Source: Haliclona indistincta
Lineage: Eukaryota; Porifera; Demospongiae; Haplosclerida; Chalinidae
Direction of reading: 5' to 3'
DNA length: 64,000 nt
Assembly: GCA_964017065.1 (NCBI GenBank)
Contig: OZ024785.1
Location: forward strand, 11,611,086-11,675,085
Shown: piece after piece, positions 1-10,774 of the stretch
Position numbering within the stretch: the stretch's first letter is position 1
How the letters are laid out: each line of letters begins with the position of its first letter
The notes under the pieces: model-generated
Seen by the model: the letters and a program-made list of their open reading frames with translations, nothing else
Database searches by the model: none
What the model was told of the DNA's origin: nothing
Program-made: the position numbers and the translations under genes

Positions 1-224
1 ACTATTCTTCAATGTAAACCAACAAGAAGGTGGCATGGAATGGTAACACGATTGACTGCCTGGCTGATAGACCATGGATCCCTACATTAGGGGCTGTTCA
101 TGACTAACTCAGTCAACGGCCTGCACAGCAGCCACTAATGTAGGGATCCATGGTCTATCAGCCAGGCAGTCAATCGTGTTAACATTCCATGCCACCTTCT
201 TGTTGGTTTACATTGAAGAATAGT
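1..224. repeat. 224-bp near-perfect inverted repeat (fold-back element)
   Basis: Bases 1-90 are the reverse complement of 135-224 with a single mismatch seen by eye, separated by a 44-bp spacer. The outer ends read ACTATTCTTCAATG and CATTGAAGAATAGT. No ORF is inside. The high arm identity suggests a recent fold-back transposon or MITE. The left flank is outside the window, so a target-site duplication cannot be tested. Confidence 0.9.
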
Positions 225-463
225 GGCGGATTTCTTCATTGCTGTTCTATCTTCCCTACATTCGTTTGATATCGATAGAAATCTTTTTAATTCTTGTATT
301 ATGACTATTGGGCATAGCCACGCATACAGGTCTTATTATTTGCTTCCTGCATGCTTCCACTGAAGTGCCACCTTGTTTGCACATGGGTAATAATAAACAT
401 GTTTCTCATAATACTATTTTTGCTTTCAACCCTATTTACTATCTCTTTTTTGCAAGGTCATAC

Positions 464-1870
464 ATGAACTTCTCATCAAGTTATAGTTTGCGGACAAGCA
501 ATGCCTCACGTAGATCTACAGCCTTGACATCTAGAAAAAGATCTTCTGCTCATCAGAAATCAGCCGCTACTGCCTCAAAAGTAACATCAAGAAGCTTTCA
601 CCTTTGCACCTTCTATGTGTTTGTCATTCCACCAGCAAAATTTGATGCTAAATTACCTGCATGCTTTGTCAAAGACAGCATTTCATATGATAAGGTAATC
701 GAACATCTTCGTAATGATCAATTAAAGAGGCGTATTGACCGGCTTATGACTCAAATCAATTGTCCTCGCCCCAAACAATTTCAACTCTACAATGCCGACA
801 AAAGTATTTATTACTTAAATTTTTCAACCTCTATTGAGCTTTCAGACACGAAGCCTCTGGATGTATCTCGATTATGCCGAATAAAGATTTGTGCCACTCC
901 CATTTTTGAATCTTTTGATGACTCCAATGTATTTGATATAATTGTTGCGGCTTTTATGGACCCATTGGGAAAGCGGGGTATTGATGAAACTAAAGCAGTC
1001 AACAAAGAGGCAGCAAATGTCATAGATTCATTGATCAGCAGTGCAGAGTCTGGCGTAGTACATTTACCTGTTCCTGTTTTACAAGCAGTTCATGCTACTT
1101 TAAGAAAGCCTTATTCTGTAGAACTTGGAAGATCTCTCCTTGAATTAAAATCTGAAGCTACCTTTACAAAAAATATTTGATCAACTATGATGGAATAAGT
1201 CCATTTCATGGGAAACTGGATATCCTCATAAATCACTCGATAGTTGTAATGGTTCAACGAACACAGTCTGAAGATAGTGAAGATGGTTCAGATAGTGAAG
1301 ATGAGGTAGTACAATGTGCGGATATAGTTGCTGAAGTGAAAGCGCCAGCAAACGGTAGGAGTCCTACGCCTCAAGCAATTTTTGGAGCTTTTGCTCACAT
1401 GGCTAACAAATATTTGATTGCCTGCGAAGAAGAGGAGCACAAGCAGTCCGTATATGCGTTGTCCATTGGTTTAGAGGTGATCTTGTATCGGTTGGAAATG
1501 CCGAGGATCATTGCTCAGTAAGTTCCCATCTGTACATTGTGTTCATTAATAATAATTATTATTATTCAGATTTGGTCCTTTACTGAGGCTCATGACAATG
1601 AGGTAAGCAACACCTTATTTATGGTTTTGCTAGTCTATTTCACATGATCACAGGTTTGAAGGTAAACATCCGTATTTTAAGAGGATGGCTGGCCCATTAG
1701 GCAATTTTATCAATATTCCCAAGACACTTACCTACAGACATCAATACCTGGTGCTGCACCATTTGACATCTCCACTAAAGCATAAAGAGCTCGCCCACGC
1801 AATCAACCTGAGTGCACGAAAGCTGAACAAATACTCCAAATTCAACAGTTTTAGTGCGAATAATGTCTGA
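464..1870 (+). CDS. Multi-exon gene with PD-(D/E)XK-like block and transposon-like C-terminal exons (frame break)
   Basis: Three exons are supported: 464-1517, 1570-1602 and 1654-1870, with donors GTAAGT and GTAAGC and acceptors ending TTCAG and CACAG; the junctions keep frame. The start is taken at the ATG at 464, but the frame is open back to 308 and an upstream exon joining near 455 is possible. The first exon has a Ser/Arg-rich N-terminus. Near its end are Asp (1219-1221), an acidic Ser/Asp/Glu insert, then Glu-Val-Lys (1333-1341) followed by a helix containing PQAIFGAF, a layout like PD-(D/E)XK nucleases. The frame breaks once at the A6 run 1168-1173, where one more A would restore it. 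The last exons read FGPLLRLMTMRFEGKHPYFK, a block I associate with transposon-encoded proteins of cnidarians and other animals, so the tail may be captured transposon coding sequence. Function is not established. Confidence 0.6.
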
Positions 1871-2884
1871 AGTAAGGGTGACCTGTGTTCTTGTACGATC
1901 GTGTATTAAATTTGGCTTCCTATAGCATCAGAGTACCAGTACTGGGGACTTTACACCAGCGAAAACGAACTTGGAATGGTTTCCCGACGTCCCTTTCCCG
2001 TTCCCGGTTAGCAATGTTTTTGTATATGTACAGTCCGTAAAAGTATCGTTGTAGTGAACTAAGAGAACTATGTTGCATCTCTGTATTCTCGTACATGCGC
2101 GTGTGTGCAAGCGACATCATGGTGTCTCGTGTGATCGCCATTAACATTACTGTACACTACGTCATAATCAAATTTTATTGTTGCTTTTGTCAATTATTAA
2201 TCATTACAATTCTTTTTCTACAGTGTCTGAAGGTTAAAGATATTGTAAATATAGAAATAATTTTAACTTATAAACCTTATGAAGTTTTACAACCCCTCTG
2301 CCTTCCCCAAAAGCCTTAGAGGAACCGGTGGGGCCAAAAAAGTGTTGCTGACATCAGCAACACGTCAAAAATGCCACCTCCATCACTACCTCCAACCAGG
2401 TTTCAAGCCAATTATGGCAAACTAAAACACTTTTAATGACTGAAATAATAATAGGATAACAGGTATTAACTCAATAACTAATAACTGTGTTTTATGTATA
2501 AATTATAGTTAGCTGTTGTGATAGATAGGGCGGGGTGGGTGGGTTGCTATTGATGCTAAATGATGCACTCCAGAAGAGAGACCTGTATAGCTCCAGATTC
2601 TAGAGCATGGCATCTCTTCTTCCAAATGGAGCACTAGCTCTTGCTCCATTTGGAACAGTCTCTGTTCAAGTTCATTTATAGTTTTCCTTAGTTTATCCCA
2701 ATGATATTGGAGTCTAATCTGTAGCTCTTGCTGCAGCAGCAGTTGTTGCAATGGGGATGATGTTGACATGATGATTCTAATTGATGAGGCAGCTGATAGA
2801 TGTCAGACGGATGGCTGAAGGTGGAGACTATTTCGATGGTATGATTCAGTGTTAAGTTACTTAAACCTTGTACCTCACCATTAG
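1871..2884. other. Intergenic, no gene recognised
   Basis: Only short ORFs without family resemblance occur here. A minus-strand ORF at 2509-2769 is Gln/Glu-rich and could form a coiled coil, but no splice partners or homology are visible. Confidence 0.5.
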
Positions 2885-3009
2885 CTGATGATTGGGAGGA
2901 ACTCTGGGAAGAAAACTGGCTTGAAGTAGCATTTCCTGACGATCTTGCAGAAGAGGAGGATTATGAGGAGGTGGAGGAGAGAAGTGAAGAACAGAACTTA
3001 GATGATTGA
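2885..3009 (+). CDS. Possible terminal exon encoding an acidic C-terminus
   Basis: After an acceptor-like CACCATTAG the frame is open for 41 codons to TGA at 3007-3009. The peptide begins DDWEELWEENW and then becomes strongly Glu/Asp-rich. No upstream exon was found, and it abuts a fold-back repeat at 3031. It could be the tail of a host gene or of a transposon protein. This is an open-frame observation only. Confidence 0.3.
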
Positions 3010-3030
3010 CAGTGATTCAGTAAAATAATA

Positions 3031-3816
3031 TTAGACCATACCACGTGACTTTCGACCAATCAGATTGCTCAGAAAGTGTGCATTAAATAGGGAATCTGTA
3101 AAACGCGGAATACGGAATAGCGGAATAACGGAATAGCGGAATAAAAGTGGGCGTGTAAGGTGGGCGTTGCTGATCAAAAATTAATGTAAACAACTGGTCA
3201 GTCTCGCACTGGGACACTGCAAAACATGGATTTGACTGGAATGGTGCCATTATGGCGTAGTGTCGCTAGAAACTAAACCCAAGACCCTAAAAACGTTCGC
3301 CTAACAGCGCCCAGTATGGACCTAACAGCTAAACCCAAGACCCTAAAAACGTTCGCCTAACAGCGCCCAGTATTCGCCTAACGGCGCTGTTAGGCGAATA
3401 CTGGGCGCTGTTAGGTCCATACTAGGCGCCGTTAGGCGAATACTGGGCGCTGTTAGGTCCATACTGGGCGCCGTTAGGCGAATACTGGGCGCTGTTAGGT
3501 CCATACTGGGCGCTGTTAGGCGAACGTTTTTAGGGTCTTGGGTTTAGTTTCTAGCGAGACGGCGCCAGTCCATGGTCCATGTTGTGTAGTATGAACTGAA
3601 CAGTTGATTTTTGATAAGCAACGCCCACCTTACGCGCCCACTTTTATTCCGCTATTCCGTTATTCCGCTATTCCGTATTCCGCGTTTTACAGCTTCCCGC
3701 ATTAAATAGCTTAATGCAAACTTAGGTACACTTTTATTAACGCGCACTTTATTAATGCACACTTTTAGGTAAACAAAGTAACAAAGATTGGTCGAAAGTC
3801 ACGCAGTATGGTCTAA
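3031..3816. repeat. Large nested fold-back with tandem-repeat core
   Basis: The outer arms begin TTAGACCATACCACGTGACT and end with the inverted equivalent at 3816. Further in, a second pair of inverted arms contains repeated GGAATAGCGGAATA-like units (about 3100-3160 and 3640-3690). The core (about 3267-3552) is itself a palindrome, built from tandem copies of a unit of about 40 bp made of GGGCGCTGTTAGGTCCATAC and GCCGTTAGGCGAATACT, so the structure is an inverted repeat inside an inverted repeat. No protein is encoded. A related core occurs in the element at 33901-34178. Confidence 0.85.
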
Positions 3817-3820
3817 AACG

Positions 3821-3926
3821 TTTAGACCACACTAGGCGGTGCATTATGCAATATAAAGCACTCGGGCATCGTCAATAACGGTCTCGTGCTTTATATCGCG
3901 TAATGCACCGCCTAGTGTGGTCTAAA
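3821..3926. repeat. 106-bp hairpin
   Basis: Arms of 41 bp (3821-3861 and 3886-3926) pair with two mismatches around a 24-base loop. The terminus TTTAGACCACAC shares its first bases with the adjacent fold-back ending at 3816. It may be a tiny MITE or a separate stem-loop. Confidence 0.85.
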
Positions 3927-5035
3927 TATTACTTAATAATAATAATAATAATAAATGATTATGTTCAACATAATTTTAAGAATAAATTTACATCAACTCA
4001 GTAGCTAAAATATACTGGAAAGATAGTTTGCACATCAACTAACTAAGTAGCGGGTTATGTACTAGCCAACACTACAGCAGCACCTTGTCACAAGCATCTG
4101 ACAGTGTAAAATGATAGTCAATTTTACAAGTTGAATTTTCAGCTTAACACATGTATCAGTCGATAATGCAAAGTCAGGTGCCTTCTCCATGACCCCTATA
4201 AGAACACTAGCTGTCTTCACAATAGGTAGGGTCCGCAAGTCCAAAATCTAACATCCGAATTTTATGTATCTCGGTAGTTCTATATGAAGTACTCACTGAT
4301 ACTTAAACAATGGCGCCCAGAAATAGCGAAAGCCTCCTTGCGTGTTTTAGCAACACGAAAGAAACATTCGCGGACATGTTCTTTCTATGACGTCATAATT
4401 GATTTGTTGTTATTATTAACTCTCCAGATGTTGATAACCACTTTTCAGATTTTTTGCCTTTTTTGGAAAGAACTGCAAATGGTGATGTCATATTCACCTT
4501 AAAAATGGGGGGTCCCATAGAAAAGTTTCGAGTAAAGCTTAATTCTTTTTAGCGGTGTAGTCGCCATTTTGGGCGTTCCTATACTAGTGTTTGGCGCGGG
4601 CCGCGCAGTTGTTAGGTGGTATTATTGGAGGTGTGGTCTACAACTCCCCCTAGCGAAGCGCGGGCCGCGCTGTTGATAAGGGGCGTTGGCAAGAAGGTGT
4701 GGCATATATTCAAGGGCACGTGATCTAGAATGAAAATGGCGCGTGGTTACTATCTATTATGGCGCAGCCTAACTTGGATACAAGGTGAGTTTAGTTTGTT
4801 TTTATCGTGCCAAACAGCGTTAATGCTGCTGTATTGTGCTGATGCCGGCAATCGTAAGCAATCTAGAGCTCTTGTATTTGTGCTTGCTTGCCTCTGTACG
4901 GCATGTATCAAGGGGTGGCGACTCCAATGTATGAACAAGGCAGCAATCACGCAGTTTTGATGCTGAAAATTGCCACCAAAGTGGAGTTACTGGAGCGATA
5001 ATGTACACGCGCACAGGAACTAATAGACATACAAA
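3927..5035. other. Repeat-derived intergenic DNA
   Basis: There is a (TAA)n run at about 3935-3955 and no convincing gene. The stretch about 4815-4915 is a diverged relative of about 8635-8730; both end with CGGCATGTAT. Two short ORFs beginning MKMA, at 4730 and 6298, both run into CAAGGTGAGTTTAGTTT, a strong donor-like context, and may be relics of duplicated first exons. Confidence 0.45.
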
Positions 5036-5846
5036 AGCAAGATTCTCTTACCAGAGTCTGAACAGGACTCGACGTTTACCAATCACAGTTTAGAGATTAT
5101 GCTAGGCCTCGTGTTAGACAAAAAGGACAAGGCAGAAATTGACCTAAACAATACATTCAGGAGTACATATTGAATACCAGAGCATCGCGCACTCACCTAA
5201 CGTCTAACTGAGCACCGAGCACAGAGAAACAGATCTATGAACAGTTCTGAACATGTGTTACTCACGTGAGAATGGGCTTAGGCCGGCTACGCTGCACCCT
5301 GCCCCCCGCTGCCAAAGCTTCGTACCTGATCCTGACCGAGCACGAGCATGAGGTCGAATACAGCCACGCCCTGTTTTCCGCACGGTTGGAGTTAGAGATG
5401 CGGTAGAACAGTGGGTCCGCTATCTCGTATGAGCAGTTCTCCGTGAACCTAGGTATGAATGCGCACTTGGTCGGAAACAACGCGTGAACCCTTTGCCTTG
5501 AATCTTACGTTACGGTTTGGACGGCATAAATTCGCTTGATTTTTTAAAAATGGTCAAAAGTCGTTGAAAATTGCATAAAATCTCAAATTGAGAGGCACAT
5601 AACACAAAAACCATACATTTCTCAGAAAATATCCAACGTATTTTCATAGACCGAGTGCTTATGCTTCATTTTCATTAATTTAACATTGAATAACTATCTT
5701 GGTTAGTTAATAATCTTCTTCCAAAAAGGTGATCTTTTTACCAAAAAATTGAGTCAAGGTTGGAATTCCTATTTTCATCCTGAGTACCTGTAGAAAATAC
5801 TGTTTTTAGCATGAAATTTAGGTTCGACAAATGGAGGCTTAAGCTT
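5036..5846. repeat. Dispersed repeat R1, copy 1
   Basis: It is homologous to 44979-45642, which lies upstream (5') of the OTU transposase. Shared landmarks are GCAAGATTCTCTTACC at the start, GACGGCATAA in the middle and GGAGGCTTAA at the end. A partial third copy is at 17410-17575. Because one copy sits directly 5' of a transposase gene on its coding strand, R1 is probably the 5' terminal/UTR region of that transposon, and this copy a solo remnant. The transposon link is inference. Confidence 0.75.
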
Positions 5847-6039
5847 TGCCTTGCGAGAGTAACCAGAGCCCGCTTGTGTACACGCAAACTTCTTTTTCTG
5901 AGACAATAATAGGATCGATTGGAATTTGCATGTAATTCTGACTGACCTCTGTCATACATGCACCTGGAAGATCCTTGCAGCTCTTGCCTGCAGGACTGTT
6001 TGGTTCTAGATCTTGTGGGATTCTTGGCGCCTGTGACCC

Positions 6040-6104
6040 AGGAGAGCAGTCCAGTTTACTGCACGCGGTCAGTGACCGAGTGCAGTAAACCGGACTGCTC
6101 TCCT
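6040..6104. repeat. 65-bp hairpin
   Basis: Twenty-four-base arms beginning AGGAGAGCAGTCC and ending GGACTGCTCTCCT pair around a 17-base loop, with one mismatch noted. No coding function is apparent. The surrounding sequence (5850-6587) shows nothing else recognisable apart from the relic described at 6298. Confidence 0.8.
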
Positions 6105-6587
6105 CAAATTCATCACTTGACATGACGGAGTGCTTGACGCGATCAGTAGGTAAGAACTATGATGTACCACTGTACAGTAAGAAGGCTTTCGAACTAGCGG
6201 CTGTTTGCGCGCGAAAGCTAGCCTAACAATCGTGACAAAAGGGTTAAAACTATATGACACGCCCACAGGGGTTCACTGTACATAGTGCGATTCAATGAAA
6301 ATGGCGCCAAAGGCCAACTATACAAGGTGAGTTTAGTTTTTACCCGTGCGCAGTATGCGGAGGGGTTATGCGTTTGCTTTCGTCTGTATGCGTATATGTG
6401 TGTGTATATGTGTGTCGTCAAAAAACACGCCTGTTATGCATCTTACCGCTAGAAAATCAGCACCAAAGCACTATCAGTTGTTTGTTCACTGTATTTATCG
6501 CCCTGTGAAGACACTCAGTGCTGGAGAGTCTTGCTCGAGCAGGAAATCGATGGCTTTCTAATACCTGAAGGTCCTTGTAATGCACCT

Positions 6588-7955
6588 ACTAGGGAATGTA
6601 AAACATTGTTTGGGGCGAGCCTGAGCGAAAATGCATTATCTGCACAAGAACGTTGTCAAGCGTGTTGTAGCCTTGGGAAAATAGCGCTTGTCTTTGCTGC
6701 ATCGAGTGTGAGTTGACATAGCCTAGCTATAGGTTGGGTGAACGCTCTAAACAACATGTGCAGATTATGACTCAGGATTAGCTACCAGACTGAGTAAGCC
6801 TGCTTTTTATAGTCAGCTTGCACCTGTTGAGCTTATTGACTTAGCTGTGCATTCATTCTTAGCTGGCTAGTTTGCTCCCTGTTTGTCACGGTTGCATCGG
6901 TCGAGCTTGCTGTACTGACTATCAGTTTTGCTTAGGCAAACTCTAGCCAAAGTGTGCCGCGATCGATGTTCATGCAGCCCGCAGCTTTCTAGCCAATCTA
7001 GCTTCTTCGTGCTATTGAACGTTCTGCACTGCACATGTGCTGAAATAACTCGCGATCGCCCAAAGTACTGTGTGTAGCTCGCAACTATGGACTCGCTCAG
7101 ACTTGCTCCAACAAGCTCCACCTTGTCACGCCCACTAGACGTACGGTCCTTCCGGTTAATGTATTCCTGCCAGACGTACGCACGCACGCACGCACGCACG
7201 TACGACCCTAGTACTTTGGCTGTGTACACCTCGTAACCATGGGGCTCGCTCAGGCTCGCCCCAATCAATACTAGGGAATGTAAAACATTGTTTGGGGCGA
7301 GCCTGAGCGAAAATGCATTATCTGCACAAGAACGTTGTCAAGCGTGTTGTAACCTTGGGAAAATAGCGCTTGTCTTTGCTGCATCGAGTGTGAGTAGACA
7401 TAGCCTAGCTATAGGTTGGGTGAACGCTCTAAACAACATGTGCAGATTATGACTCAGGATTAGCTACCCGACTGAGTAAGCCTGCTTTTTATAGTCAGCT
7501 TGCACCTGTCGAGCTTATTGACTTAGCTGTGCATTCATTCTTAGCTGGCTAGTTTGCTCCCTGTTTGTCACGGTTGCATCGGTCGAGCTTGCTGTACTGA
7601 CTATCAGCTTTGCTTAGGCAAACTCTGTTTACCTAGCCAAAGTGTGCCGCGATCGATGTTCATGCAGCCCGCAGCTTTCTAGCAAATCTAGCTTGTTTGT
7701 GCTATTGAACGTTCTGCACTGCACATGTGCTGAAATAACTCGCGATCGCCCAAAGTACTGTGTGTAGCTCGCAACTATGGACTCGCTCAGACTTGCTCCA
7801 ACAAGCTCCACCTTGTCACGCCCACTAGACGTACGGTCCTTCCGGTTAATGTATTCCTGCCAGACGTACGTACGTACGCACGCACGCACGCACGACCCTA
7901 GTACTTTGGCTGTGTACACCTCGTAACCATGGGGCTCGCTCAGGCTCGCCCCAAT
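6588..7955. mobile_element. Two head-to-tail copies of a ~0.68-kb TIR element
   Basis: Unit 1 (6588-7269) and unit 2 (7270-7955) are direct repeats with only scattered differences, including an 8-bp insertion in unit 2 near 7627. Each unit carries terminal inverted repeats based on TTGGGGCGAGCCTGAGCGA at its left and CGCTCAGGCTCGCCCCAA at its right. A (CGCA)n/(CGTA)n microsatellite differs between copies. No transposase is encoded; ORFs on the minus strand are duplicated with the repeat and show no domain. A relative with the same terminus, also in tandem, is at 34391-35216. Confidence 0.85.
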
Positions 7956-8471
7956 TATCCCCCACTCCCCCTCCTGGGACTAGGTGGGGCAATATTGGGG
8001 CATTTGCCACTGTTTATGTGGCCCCCAGGGGTGGGGCTTTTGATTTTCGAGCAAAACGCTCGAAAAATGCCTTTGTCACGTGTGTCTGGCTGAACGTCAG
8101 TGATTCATGTCTTGAACAGGGGCGTAGGAACTGCAGCGGTCAGGCATGCCATGGCCGCTGCACTTTTTCATGTCTATAATAATTATATTCACTATTAATA
8201 TTGTTATAGTACAGCCCAGGTACAGCCTGCTTAATTATTGCAATGAATAATCAATAATTGTGATGTTGATGCGCCTGCCTTCAGTGCCTTGCTTTACTGA
8301 AACAAACATTTACGATAATTATTAAATTGCAAGTAAGCTAATGGTGACACCCTGGGTACAGGATGGAGATTTGACAGCTTCCTTTGCCCTGGGGGTGGGA
8401 AATTGACAGTTATAAAATTCAAATCCCCACGATTGCCCCACTTAGTCCCGGGAGGGGAGAGTGGGGGATAA
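7955..8471. mobile_element. 517-bp non-autonomous TIR element
   Basis: The left end TTATCCCCCACTCCCC is matched in inverse orientation by the right end at 8451-8471, with pairing extending about 40 bp (TGGGACTAGGTGGGGCAAT against its complement). It abuts the tandem element on its left. A target-site duplication could not be fixed with certainty. The minus-strand ORF at 8294-8524 lies within the TIR region and is not considered coding. Confidence 0.75.
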
Positions 8472-10574
8472 GATTGATAGGTGCATAAAAGCACTATACG
8501 GCACTGTGGGTGTGTATTGCCCAACCTCCTGCACTTATTGTAGTAATACTAACGTGGCGTGCATGGGTATGTGTTCATTAGAACTCTAGTTTGTGAAACG
8601 TTTTTATCACACCAAAAAGTTATTTTTGGTGCCTTTGCCACGTTGGTGCTGCTGTATGGCACTGATCCCGGCGTTAAGTAAATGATCTAGCGACCTATTC
8701 CTCTTGTGTTTGCCTGTGTACGGCATGTATAGTTTGAACAGTGCTTGTAGTTGTAGTTTCCAGACGGTTTTGTAGCCAGACACTCCCGAGTCAAGTCAGG
8801 TGTGGCCATATACAGTATGTGATTAGCCAGGCCACGCCTGACTGTCCTGAATCCCCATTACTTCACTTTGTATTTCTAACCACAGAGTTATTGTGCCACA
8901 CATAATTGCTGCAGATATACAGTACGACAGTGATCTTTCCGACAATCTGTGATTAAAGAACAACGCCGCCTTAAGGGATTTTCCCGCTCAAAACCAGGCT
9001 CTCATGTAGAGGCATGATAAAATTAATGTAAATGCTCACAGAACCGTTCCAAACCGCTCCGTTCCGGTTGAAATAGGACCTGCTTTTGAGCAGGTTGAAA
9101 ACCCGATGAAACAGGTTCTAGAACTGTTCTGCTCCTAGTGTAAACAGAATCGTTCCAGAATAAACTGTTTGTGACACTAACTTGTTAGCATTTTTGAACT
9201 ATGACGGCAAATACTTGGCTTGACAGCGATACACAAGGAGGAGTGAAGAGATGGTTAGAGTCCACAAGACTCGAGTGAAGGACAAAGCGAAGCCGTTGGT
9301 TGAACTATACATGGAACCAAACGTCATCCAAGTGCACTTACGAGGCATTCCCATAGTCATGACATGGAAGACTGATATGTTATAAGTGTGTAAACTGTGT
9401 CATATAAGTTGCCTAGCCTGCAGCCTGCATCCAGGACCTCACTAGACTTGTGATGAGACTCTACCTTAAGCCCTGCCCTTTAATCACATGCATGCTACTT
9501 AGCGTCACACACTTTCGTGATTCTTGAGTAACAGTCCAGGTGCTGAATATCCTGACATGCTGCTATTGACACAATACAGTGTTGTTACTGAGTGTATTTG
9601 TTTTGCCAAAGCTTATTTTAGTGTGCTGAGTATTTGGTTATTGTCAACGATTCAGGATAAGCACGTTACCCTGCTCCAGACAACCCAGTATCTTGTATTG
9701 CAATGTTGCCAACACAATTGAAAATTGTGACAAAGTTCTTTGTCTGTGTTAGCTTGTGGTAGGACTATCTCATGTGTTAAGTAGGTGTTAACTGTCTTTG
9801 GTTAGTTGTGTTATTGTATCTTGGTGTGTCTGTTAGTTTTGTATCATTGATTGGTCTGTTTGTGGGTTTTGTATCTTGATTTGTCTAGGTTGTTTATATA
9901 TAAGTGTGTGTTGTAAGCAAGATTATTCAGTATGTTTCTTGATCTAACTCTGAGAGAACATTTACTCGTGACAAAAATGATGGTTTTATTTGTGTCTGAA
10001 TGAGGCGTGCGGTTTACACCTAAAACATGCACCGATATAGATACCACAAATCGGTATCGGTGAAATTTGATAATATTGGTATCGGTTCATAGAGCCCTTT
10101 CCTTGTGTAACTGTATGTGTACACTATATTCTGTCATGCCTACTGTTGTGATCCATTATACTTATTTATTTATCAAACAATTCTTTTTGATCATAGGGAA
10201 GCTGTCAGTTCACTAGTGTCTTCTGGCAAGTTCTGTTATGCTGCATTCAGGAAGTTATTCATCACAAACTTTGATTCATCACTTTATTCACTATACTACA
10301 TCATTTTTTTCTTGATTTGGTGGAGTACGAGAATGTTTTATGAATGTGCAACACATAATTATTAAAATAATAATGCATGACTCTACAACATGAACTTTTC
10401 TGAATGCCATTCAAATTGTGTGCAGCTAGAATCGACTATAAAGATGTCAGTTTCAAGTCTCAACTATGCTAGGCGCTTCATTCCAGTCTGATGAATCATA
10501 CAGCTCAGCATTCATAAGAGCATGAGCTTAGGTCAAGCTAGGTGTGACGCAGAGGCTAGAAAGCTGTTCTAGCT
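8472..10574. other. Long intergenic stretch, no gene recognised
   Basis: It contains a diverged repeat shared with 4815-4915 (about 8635-8730) and a patch of GTTCCGGTT/AACCGTTCC-type short inverted motifs at 9040-9160. Coding ORFs are short and unconvincing. Confidence 0.5.
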
Positions 10575-10591
10575 AGATTGCCGTTTTAAAT

Positions 10592-10615
10592 TTTCCCGCG
10601 TTGGAATATCACGTG
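10592..10615 (+). promoter_or_regulatory. Candidate promoter motifs upstream of the 10775 gene
   Basis: TTTCCCGC, an E2F-like consensus, is at 10592-10599 and an E-box CACGTG is at 10610-10615, about 160-180 bp before the ATG at 10775. The motifs fit known consensus sequences, but a role here is only suggested by position. Confidence 0.25.
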
Positions 10616-10774
10616 GGGGCATGAACCGACCGTTACATGTGAAACCACCGGTTACCGCGCGCGAATTGACAATGCGCATGTGTGTGGATTGAAAGTGCAT
10701 GTGAAAGTGCTAGCTAGCTCATCTAATCTAATCCATCTCCATCCACTGACTCTGCTGTCCCAGACGGTCCTGCC

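Noticed and set aside
2509..2769. Minus-strand Gln/Glu-rich coiled-coil ORF
   Set aside because: Plausible composition but no start context, splice partners or recognisable family; the opposite strand has a competing exon just downstream.
6867..7919. Two similar minus-strand ORFs (133 and 96 aa)
   Set aside because: Their similarity comes from the tandem duplication of the host element, and they show no domain.
10340..10350. Possible exon following the 10117 ORF
   Set aside because: The ORF ends without a donor in phase and its peptide is hydrophobic and anonymous.
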